DNA of 64,000 nucleotides from CBDFGS01 sp965247255 (GTDB lineage: Bacteria; Chloroflexota; Dehalococcoidia; Lucifugimonadales; CAUZJF01), in the NCBI GenBank assembly GCA_965247255.1, contig CBDFGS010000008.1, forward strand, positions 310,001 to 374,000. The letters run 5' to 3'. The translations under genes and the position numbers were made by a program. Under the pieces are notes generated by a model that did not search any database, was not told where the DNA came from, and saw nothing but the letters and a program-made list of their open reading frames with translations. Positions within the stretch are counted from its first letter, which is position 1, and each line of letters opens with the position of its first letter. Positions 57,387 to 64,000 of the stretch are shown here, piece after piece.

Positions 57387-59234
57387 ATGACCACCACGGT
57401 CGCATACCGCCGCCCGCCCCTCTACACGAAGCAGCAGGCCGCCATCTTCCACGAGGCTCGCTACGGCGTCATAGAGGCGTCCACAAAATCCGGGAAGACC
57501 CACGGAGCCATCGCCTGGCTAACCGAACAGGCCCTGGTCCACGGCAGGCCGGGCCGTCATTATTGGTGGGTGGCTCCGGTCTACCCCCAGGCTAAGATCG
57601 CCTACCGCCGGTTGCACCGCGCCCTACCCCGCGAGTATCAGCAATCCAACGAGACCGACTTATCCATCACGGTGGCGCTCGGGGCCGTGGCCCTAATTGG
57701 GCAGGTTTACCCGCTGATCTTCTTCGTGACACTGATGATCAGCATGATCGGTCTCGCCGTTGGGATCGACTACTCCCTCATCGTCGTATCGCGTTACCGG
57801 GAGGAGCGCAGGCGCGGAAGGGAAAAGCTGGACGCGATAGCACGCACCGGCGCGACCGCAAGCCGGACGGTGTTATTCAGTGGGGCCACGGTCGTCCTCG
57901 CCCTGTCCGGCATGCTCATCGTTCCATCCAGCGTCTTTCAGGCCCTCGGCCTCGGGGCAATCCTCGTGGTCATCGCCGCGGTTATGGCGTCGTTGACGCT
58001 GCTGCCCGCGGTGCTAGCCCTGCTCGGTGACAAGGTGAACGCACTCCGCGTGCCCTTTATTGGGAGGCGAATCGACCAGCCCTCCGGCGCAGGCCCGGAC
58101 ACAGGAGGCGGCTTCTGGGACTGGACGACGCGTACGGTCATGAGGTTCCCGATAATCAGCCTCGTCGTCGTTGCCGGGCTGATGATAGCGGCCGCCTCCT
58201 CGCTCGTCGACCTCAATACGGGCTTCAACGGCGTCGACTCGATGCCCGACAGCGTTCAGGCGAAAAAGGCCTTCGAAGTGCTCGAAGAGAAGTTCTCGTT
58301 TGGCGTGGTCTCCCCCGCCGAGATCGTGATTGACGGCGACGTAGACTCCAAGCCGGTCCAGGACGCCATAGAACGACTCAAGGAATCCCTCGCATCGGAC
58401 GACGCCTTTCTAGCGGCTCAAATAACGTTCCAGGCCAACGAAGCGAGCGACCTCGGCGTGTTGGGCGTGCCGGTCGCGGGGGAGTTCACCAGCGAAAGGA
58501 CGGTCAGCGCGATAGAGCGACTCCGCAACCAGTACGTACCGATCGCGTTCTCCGGAGTCGATGCCGATGTACTGGTCACGGGGTTCACCGCCTTCAACTT
58601 GGACTTCTTCAACATCGTCGACTCCTTCACCCCGATCGTCTTCGTGGTTGTGCTGACTCTGAGCTTCGTCCTTTTGACCTTAGCATTCCGCTCACTGGTC
58701 GTGCCTGCCAAGGCGATCGTCATGAACCTGCTGTCGGTGGGAACGGCTTACGGCCTTATGGTCCTGGTCTTCCAGAAGGGAGTAGGGGCCGACCTGCTCG
58801 GCTTTCAACAATCGGAAATCATCGACGCGTGGATACCGCTTTTCCTCTTCTCCGTGCTCTTCGGACTATCGATGGACTACCACGTGTTCCTGCTGAGCCG
58901 TATCCGAGAGCATTACGATGAGACGAAGGACAATCGCGCCGCGGTCGCCTATGGGCTACGCTCCACCGCTAGCTTGATCACGGGCGCCGCGCTCATAATG
59001 GTCGCGGTGTTCGGCGGCTTCGCCTCCGGGGAGACGGTCTCGAACCAGCAGTTCGGGTTCGGTCTGGCTGTAGCGATATTCATCGACGCGACGCTGGTCC
59101 GATCGGTGCTGGTGCCGGCCGCCATGCGGCTGCTGGGGGACGCGAACTGGTATTTCCCGGCGTGGCTGAACTGGCTTCCCGACTTGAGGGTCGAAGCCGA
59201 GGGACCGGAGCTGGCCGCCGCCTCCGACGACTAA
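57387..59234 (+). CDS. Chimeric ORF: large-terminase N terminus fused to MmpL transporter C terminus
   Basis: 615 residues. Residues 1-~92 are a phage large terminase: Q-A-A-I-F-H-E-A-R-Y-G-V-I-E-A-S-T-K-S-G-K-T with its Walker A, then Y-W-W-V-A-P-V-Y-P-Q-A-K. From about residue 93 (nt ~57663) the sequence is an MmpL/RND-type exporter: G-L-A-V-G-I-D-Y-S-L-I-V-V-S-R-Y-R-E-E, a periplasmic domain (~270-400), further membrane helices, and L-S-M-D-Y-H-V-F-L-L-S-R-I-R-E. MmpL's own N terminus, first helix and first periplasmic domain are missing, so neither function is likely to work. It is a deletion fusion at the prophage end or an assembly chimera. Confidence 0.85.
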   Translation: MTTTVAYRRPPLYTKQQAAIFHEARYGVIEASTKSGKTHGAIAWLTEQALVHGRPGRHYWWVAPVYPQAKIAYRRLHRALPREYQQSNETDLSITVALGAVALIGQVYPLIFFVTLMISMIGLAVGIDYSLIVVSRYREERRRGREKLDAIARTGATASRTVLFSGATVVLALSGMLIVPSSVFQALGLGAILVVIAAVMASLTLLPAVLALLGDKVNALRVPFIGRRIDQPSGAGPDTGGGFWDWTTRTVMRFPIISLVVVAGLMIAAASSLVDLNTGFNGVDSMPDSVQAKKAFEVLEEKFSFGVVSPAEIVIDGDVDSKPVQDAIERLKESLASDDAFLAAQITFQANEASDLGVLGVPVAGEFTSERTVSAIERLRNQYVPIAFSGVDADVLVTGFTAFNLDFFNIVDSFTPIVFVVVLTLSFVLLTLAFRSLVVPAKAIVMNLLSVGTAYGLMVLVFQKGVGADLLGFQQSEIIDAWIPLFLFSVLFGLSMDYHVFLLSRIREHYDETKDNRAAVAYGLRSTASLITGAALIMVAVFGGFASGETVSNQQFGFGLAVAIFIDATLVRSVLVPAAMRLLGDANWYFPAWLNWLPDLRVEAEGPELAAASDD

Positions 59235-59397
59235 GGTCCATGGCGTTCCGGAGCGAGGAGGTTGGCCAAATCGAATGTAGACGTATATGCGCATTCGTGT
59301 ATCCGGAACCCCTCGACGGTCTTGATGTATCGGAGCGACCTCCCCTGGCGGTCCGCGGCATGTTGCACTTATGGGGTCGTTCTGGCACGATACTGCC

Positions 59398-60291
59398 ATG
59401 AACGTCGGCGAGTTCAAGATCGTCGAGCCCGCGCCGGAGATGAGCGAGCCTTGCGCCATTGCGATGCTGCGGCCGTGGATCGACGTTGGCCGGGTTGGGA
59501 CCCTGACGCTTCGCACGCTCGAGGAACACCTGGGCGCGAAGGAGCTCGGACGGCTGGAACGCCCCGGCAAGTTCCTCAACTTCACCGTAGACCGGCCCAA
59601 GATGCAAATCGTGGATGGCAAGAGGGTGATAGTTACGCCCAACACCATCGTGAACCACGCTAAAGACGAGAGCAGCGGGCGAGACTACATTTTCCTCCAC
59701 ATACGGGAGCCGCATGCTAACGGGGAGGACTACATCGATGCCATCGTGGCACTGCTCGAGCACTTCGGCGTGAGGGAGTACTGCCGCATCGGGTCCATGT
59801 ACGACCAGGTGCCCCACTCTCGGCCACTGATGGTCACAGGCAGCGTTCCCGACTCGCTGGCCGACAAGGCCGGCGACCTGGTGACCCAGCGCCGCCGTGC
59901 ATACCAGGGCCCAACGAGCATCGTGACGTTGGTTAGCGAATCGTTGGGGGGCACAGAGATCGAGTCGACCAGCCTAATGGTCCACATACCGCACTACACT
60001 CAGCTCAAGTCAGACCACCTTGGCGCCTCGCGCATGTTGGAGGTCTTGAGCGCGCTCTACGGGTTCCCCGAGTCCCTGGCCGATCCGTCTAAGGGCGAGC
60101 AGCAATACGCGGAGATCAATACGGCAGTCGCCAACAGCCCCGAAGCTCGCCGCTACGTTAGCAAGCTGGAGGCCGACTACGAGGAAGCGCAGGAGCCCGA
60201 GAAAAAAGAGGACATTGCGATGCCTGAGGAGATCGCCAAGTTCCTCCAGGAGCTAACCTCACGCTTGGAAGACGGCCAAAGCGAGAACTGA
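59398..60291 (+). CDS. PAC2-family protein
   Basis: 297 residues from ATG 59398. It matches the PAC2 (proteasome-assembly-chaperone-like) family: A-M-L-R-P-W-I-D-V-G-R-V-G near the N terminus, D-Y-I-F-L-H-I-R-E-P, G-S-M-Y-D-Q-V-P-H-S-R-P and M-V-H-I-P-H-Y-T-Q. The C terminus is a charged helix (E-E-A-Q-E-P-E-K-K-E-D). Its cellular role in bacteria is unclear. It is separated from the MmpL gene by 163 bp with no gene in between. Confidence 0.75.
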   Translation: MNVGEFKIVEPAPEMSEPCAIAMLRPWIDVGRVGTLTLRTLEEHLGAKELGRLERPGKFLNFTVDRPKMQIVDGKRVIVTPNTIVNHAKDESSGRDYIFLHIREPHANGEDYIDAIVALLEHFGVREYCRIGSMYDQVPHSRPLMVTGSVPDSLADKAGDLVTQRRRAYQGPTSIVTLVSESLGGTEIESTSLMVHIPHYTQLKSDHLGASRMLEVLSALYGFPESLADPSKGEQQYAEINTAVANSPEARRYVSKLEADYEEAQEPEKKEDIAMPEEIAKFLQELTSRLEDGQSEN

Positions 60292-60357
60292 CTTTCCGCC
60301 ACCTCGATTAGCTCTGTGTTGGATCTGGCCCTGTCCCAGAGCTACGCACACCCGCCC

Positions 60358-61947
60358 CTACCCCACGTAGTTGACGTATATCTCCACGTGCGCCACCACC
60401 AGCGGCGAGCGTATGCGGTGATCGCGGACCACCAGTGTCACCTGTACCTCGTGCGTGCCCCGGGCAGCCTGGGCGGGCTCAAGGTCCCATACAAGCCAGC
60501 TATTCTCGGCCACGTCGGCCGGGTCGTTGGGGTTCTCCGCGGCAGCGCTCCTGATCTGAGGGGCGCCTAGCTTGGCCCCGTCCAGCGTGACAAGGACCCG
60601 GTCCTCCGGCGCCCAGTGCTCCATCTCGATCTGCAGCTGGATACCGGCGAGCTTCCCAGCGTCGGCTTCCTCCACAACCTTGTCGTGGACGGGCACCCGG
60701 AACTTCGGCCCCTGCCCCGCCGGCGTGTCATATAGGACTACGGCCGTTTCGCCGTAGATGCGGTCGTTGTGAGCTCCGCTCGGCGGGTCGCTGCCCGCCG
60801 GGGGGCCGCGGTGAATCGCCGCGTAGATCTTGTCCGTCCCTTCCAGGCTATCCGGCGACCCGATGGTGGTCAGGAGGTCCCGCTTACCGGTCTCATTGGC
60901 GTGCCAGTTGAATACGTAGATGCCGTCTACGCCGCGGTCCCAGTGGCCCGCGGCCGTCGCGCGCACCCATGCATCCCTCCATGACTTGTAGGGCACGAGG
61001 CGCGCCGCGTTCTGTCTACCGTCGGTGTCGTATCCGGCGTATAGCTTGATCCCGGTGCCGTCGAGCAGCTCTCTGAAGGCCTCGACCTCAGTGTCTGGGT
61101 CCGTACCTGACCCGCCGGCGCCGATCACGATGTCACAGAGCCCCTCGCGGGCCCAGACCTCGAGGTCGTACCCGATTCGGCGGCACGCCTCCAGGGTGGT
61201 GGCGACGCGCACCGCAACGTGAAACGGCTTGCCGCGCTCCGCCGAAAGCTCGTCGGTCATCCGGCGCACTGCGCGCTGGAGGTCGGTGAGCGTGTAACGG
61301 AGACGGTAGCCGTCGTGCTCTGGCAGGTGGAAGGGGTGTCTCTGCCAGTCGAGCTCCACACCGTCCCAGTCCGCTGTACGGCACGCCTCCGTGATCCACT
61401 GCAGCTTGTGCTCCCTCACCTCGGGTATCGCCATATTCCACGAGCCGATTCCCCGCTCCCCCTCCGCCACGTCGTCCGGTCCGAGGCACCATTCGGGGTG
61501 CTCCTTTCGCAGCTTGGTCAGCCCGCCCTTGACGGTCTTGGCCATGTCCGCGGGGAGAATGCCATAGAGGTGATTATCGTTCATCCTCACCGAAGCGTAG
61601 ACGTGGACTCCGAGCTCGTGCCCGCGGTCCACCATCGCCTGGTATGGGTTCTCGCCTCGCTCGAACATCTCGCGGAGCCCCTCCGCGTGTTGCAGCGAAG
61701 ACAGCAACCCGTACTTGCGGTCTTCGGACTCTCCGATGTACTCCAAGGCCTCGGTGGGCCACTTGGCCTCGTGCTCCCCGATGGACCAGAAGTGGGCCCC
61801 CACCTGAGTGTCCCTGATAGGCGCGTAGGTCTTGTCCAGGAGCTGCTCTTGCGACTGCGGAAACGCGGAGTAGTGGAGCGGCGCGCCGTCCCAGTTGTAG
61901 ATGATCCCGTAGTCCGGGGGGTTGTCGCGATTAACGGTCATATCCAT
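60358..61947 (-). CDS. Glycoside-hydrolase-like TIM-barrel protein
   Basis: 529 residues, no signal peptide. The barrel is suggested by H-E-L-G-V-H-V-Y-A-S-V-R-M-N-D, W-D-G-V-E-L-D-W-Q-R-H-P-F (candidate acidic catalytic residues), D-I-V-I-G-A-G-G and G-V-D-G-I-Y-V-F-N-W. The last ~130 residues form a beta-rich accessory domain. It resembles GH10-like hypothetical hydrolases of marine Chloroflexota, but the substrate cannot be read from sequence. It lies 64 bp downstream of the sialidase gene on the same strand, probably one operon for sugar scavenging. Confidence 0.6.
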   Translation of the reverse strand: MDMTVNRDNPPDYGIIYNWDGAPLHYSAFPQSQEQLLDKTYAPIRDTQVGAHFWSIGEHEAKWPTEALEYIGESEDRKYGLLSSLQHAEGLREMFERGENPYQAMVDRGHELGVHVYASVRMNDNHLYGILPADMAKTVKGGLTKLRKEHPEWCLGPDDVAEGERGIGSWNMAIPEVREHKLQWITEACRTADWDGVELDWQRHPFHLPEHDGYRLRYTLTDLQRAVRRMTDELSAERGKPFHVAVRVATTLEACRRIGYDLEVWAREGLCDIVIGAGGSGTDPDTEVEAFRELLDGTGIKLYAGYDTDGRQNAARLVPYKSWRDAWVRATAAGHWDRGVDGIYVFNWHANETGKRDLLTTIGSPDSLEGTDKIYAAIHRGPPAGSDPPSGAHNDRIYGETAVVLYDTPAGQGPKFRVPVHDKVVEEADAGKLAGIQLQIEMEHWAPEDRVLVTLDGAKLGAPQIRSAAAENPNDPADVAENSWLVWDLEPAQAARGTHEVQVTLVVRDHRIRSPLVVAHVEIYVNYVG

Positions 61948-62011
61948 TCCTTCTCTCAGTTTGCTAATTGCCGTTCTAAAGCATTCTCAGTGATCTTTAT
62001 TTCCCGCGGGG

Positions 62012-63100
62012 TTAAGCTTCCAGGCTCCAGCGCGTTGCCATCAGGCTAGTCTTCTCTTCAGGCTTGTCGATCTGATAGTAGACGGTGAGCAGCTCTCCCG
62101 GCTCCAGCTCGATAGTTGCGGCGTACCCCAGATCGCGGCTGGCGGCGTCATCCCTCAGGGCTATCTCGTTGTCGATGTCCCAGGTGCGGCCACCGTCGTG
62201 ACTCAAACAGGCGCGCTGTCCGAAGGGCGGTCGACGGTGGCCATAGCTGGCCAGGAGGTCGCCGCTTCTCAGCACGACGAGGTGCGGCGGGTAGCCCCAC
62301 ATGGGCGTGGGGTGCGTGACCGTCCAGGTCTGACCGCCGTCGGCGCTCTCGGACTCCCGCATATAGGAGTCGTCCCGTGGCTCCTCCCTGGGATGGAACC
62401 GCCACAGGCACACGATGCGTCCGTTCTCCAGCTCAGCGCTGTGAGGCTCGTGGTAATTGAGCTCGCGTTCGTCCTCTTCGGGCACCGGAATGGTGCCGAT
62501 CAGACGCCAGGACCGGCCCTCGTCGACCGATTCAACTGAGAGCAGCGCTGGCTTGCCCTCCAGTGCCCCGGTGCCGACGTACAGGAGCCGGCCGTCCTTC
62601 AGTTCGATGGGACCATGGGGCGCGCTAGCGATACTATCTACCGGCGGTTCCCAGGTGGCGCCGCCGTCCACCGAGCGCCGCGTCCAGTTGCCAAGCCACT
62701 GTTGTCGCGTCTCCTTCGATATCTTGTCGCAGTGCCGTTTCCACGCGTCCGCCACCGCGTCTCCGATTCGCTCGCGTCGTCCCTCTATGCTTCTCCACGT
62801 AGCGCCTGTGAACCAGCTCACAACAATGGCGCCGGAGCGCAGGACCAGGATGCCGGCGTCGCGGTCGTCCAGCGGAGTATTGTTGATAGTCTCCGCGCCC
62901 GACCACGTCTCCCCTTCGTCGACGCTGCGCACCAGCTTGGTCTTTCCGTAGGGGCAGAAGTGCGCTTCGCGGTCGCCCGAAAAGACAGCCAGCAGTTCGC
63001 CGCTATCGGCGCGCGCAATCGATGGCCAGCCGATATAGTTTCCCGGCTGCTTGCAGATAACCCTGCTCCAGGCTACCTTCGGCCGGACTGAACCTATCAA
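62012..63100 (-). CDS. BNR/Asp-box sialidase-like protein
   Basis: 362 residues. Five Asp boxes (S-x-D-x-G-x-x-W: S-V-D-E-G-E-T-W, S-V-D-G-G-A-T-W, S-V-D-E-G-R-S-W, S-A-D-G-G-Q-T-W and S-H-D-G-G-R-T-W) define a six-bladed sialidase-type propeller. No export signal is seen, so the enzyme may be cytoplasmic or the start may be misplaced. Exo-sialidase activity is likely by family but not certain. It diverges from the dehydrogenase gene across 141 bp. Confidence 0.8.
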   Translation of the reverse strand: MIGSVRPKVAWSRVICKQPGNYIGWPSIARADSGELLAVFSGDREAHFCPYGKTKLVRSVDEGETWSGAETINNTPLDDRDAGILVLRSGAIVVSWFTGATWRSIEGRRERIGDAVADAWKRHCDKISKETRQQWLGNWTRRSVDGGATWEPPVDSIASAPHGPIELKDGRLLYVGTGALEGKPALLSVESVDEGRSWRLIGTIPVPEEDERELNYHEPHSAELENGRIVCLWRFHPREEPRDDSYMRESESADGGQTWTVTHPTPMWGYPPHLVVLRSGDLLASYGHRRPPFGQRACLSHDGGRTWDIDNEIALRDDAASRDLGYAATIELEPGELLTVYYQIDKPEEKTSLMATRWSLEA

Positions 63101-63241
63101 GCCTCGCCTCCATTCCTGGGAATTGCGGCGTCTCTCCTTATCGGCGCGCGCTTACGATAACACGATGGCCGGACAATGGAAAAGGACACCGCTCTTGGGT
63201 AGAATGAGCCCCCCAGATCCGAAACAGATGGAGGCGCAAAG

Positions 63242-64000
63242 ATGCCCAGGCCAAGAGCGTTCGTGTCCCGTGAGATATTCTCCGAGGCTTACAAGATGAT
63301 AGAGAGGGAGGCCGATGCGGAGCTGTGGGAAGACGAGCTACCGCCTCCTCGCGATACGTTACTGCAAAAGGTTCGGGGGGTCGATGGGCTGCTCTGCCTG
63401 CTGACGGACAAGGTGGACGCCGAGCTCATGGACACTGCGGGGCCCCAGCTCAAGGTGATAAGCCAGATTGCGGTAGGCTTTGACAACATCGACATCCCGG
63501 AGGCGACGAGGCGAGGGATCCCCGTTGGTAATACGCCGGAGGTCCTGACCAACACAACCGCCGACGCCGCCTGGGCGCTGCTCATGTCCGCGGCCCGGCG
63601 CATCGGAGAAGGAGAGCGCGCGGCGAGGAGCGGGCGTTGGCGGACGTGGCATCCGCTGCACTACCTCGGCCAGGATGTTCACGGCGCCACGCTGGGCATC
63701 GTCGGCATGGGGCGCATCGGGTTCGAAGTGGCCCGACGCTCGGCCGGCTTCGACATGGACGTGCTCTACTACGACATCGTGCGGCGCGAGGACCTCGAGG
63801 CAAAGCTCCCCATGAAACACGTCGACCTCGACACCCTCCTGCGGGAGTCTGACTTCGTCAGCCTGCATACGGTGCTCGACGACACCACGCACCACCTCAT
63901 CGACGACGAAGCGCTATCGAAGATGAAGCGCACAGCCATCGTCGTGAACGCCGCACGGGGCCCGGTCGTCGACCCCAAAGCCCTCTACCGGGCTCTGAAG
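63242..64000 (+). CDS. D-2-hydroxyacid dehydrogenase (glyoxylate/hydroxypyruvate reductase-like), partial
   Basis: 253 codons visible, cut by the window end. The ATG at 63242 follows GGAGG. Catalytic-domain start (L-K-V-I-S-Q-I-A-V-G-F-D-N-I-D) and the NAD(P)-binding G-I-V-G-M-G-R-I-G motif are clear, as is V-N-A-A-R-G-P-V-V-D with the substrate-binding Arg. The family reduces glyoxylate, hydroxypyruvate or related acids. It is transcribed away from the sialidase pair. Confidence 0.88.
   Translation, partial: MPRPRAFVSREIFSEAYKMIEREADAELWEDELPPPRDTLLQKVRGVDGLLCLLTDKVDAELMDTAGPQLKVISQIAVGFDNIDIPEATRRGIPVGNTPEVLTNTTADAAWALLMSAARRIGEGERAARSGRWRTWHPLHYLGQDVHGATLGIVGMGRIGFEVARRSAGFDMDVLYYDIVRREDLEAKLPMKHVDLDTLLRESDFVSLHTVLDDTTHHLIDDEALSKMKRTAIVVNAARGPVVDPKALYRALK

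Larger units (their letters stand above)
32900..57663. mobile_element. Decayed prophage / phage-like integrated element
   Basis: The segment runs from the integrase end to a truncated large terminase. It has an integrase, a divergent XRE/ImmA/S24 control region, a rightward operon of small HTH and zinc-finger genes, a recombinase, a nuclease and terminase-like genes. No portal, capsid, tail or lysis genes are present. Five IS elements and several gene remnants lie within or beside it. The right end is set by the terminase-MmpL junction and not by an att site, so the true extent is uncertain. Confidence 0.7.

Overview
The window looks like a high-GC bacterial chromosome segment, most likely a metagenome-derived member of the Chloroflexota (Dehalococcoidia/SAR202-like). 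That assignment is inferred from the gene mix: a giant DUF11/beta-propeller protein with a duplicated 'GFNLI...GYFVK' C-terminal domain, BNR sialidase, GH-like TIM barrel, PAC2, MmpL and D-2-hydroxyacid dehydrogenase. No rRNA or intact tRNA is present to confirm it.

Region 1 (1-32378) is one enormous gene on the + strand, open at the left edge and cut in two by an IS1380-family element at 15517-17220. Removing the element and one 5-bp target duplication restores a continuous frame of at least 10,222 residues. In order it encodes FG-GAP repeats, a six-bladed NHL propeller, three copies of a parallel beta-helix domain, a seven-repeat FG-GAP array, six DUF11 domains each split by an inserted propeller, a second seven-repeat FG-GAP array (the one hit by the IS), five more split DUF11 domains, 18 uninterrupted DUF11 domains and a duplicated C-terminal domain.

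Region 2 (about 32900-57663) is a decayed prophage or phage-like integrated element. Its left end has a minus-strand terminator, a tRNA-3'-end-like sequence, a tyrosine integrase and a methyltransferase-HNH fusion. An accessory zone follows: HicAB, a three-gene lipoprotein operon with a collagen-like member, a DUF433/PIN-like toxin-antitoxin pair broken by an IS21 element, small membrane proteins, and a YccF protein broken by an IS1380 element. Several of these genes are separated by remnants of the 3' end of an S24-like repressor gene. The control region (XRE repressor, ImmA-like, S24-like) diverges from a rightward early operon of small HTH, zinc-finger and hypothetical genes, leading to a putative annealing recombinase, a PD-(D/E)XK nuclease fused to a small-terminase-like domain, and the first ~92 residues of a large terminase. 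Two related IS1380 elements (types A and B) are each present as an inverted pair.

Region 3 (57663-64000) is host chromosome. The truncated terminase runs in frame into the C-terminal part of an MmpL transporter, so the prophage end is a deletion junction or an assembly chimera. Then follow a PAC2 protein, a minus-strand pair of sialidase and GH-like genes, and the start of a D-2-hydroxyacid dehydrogenase.
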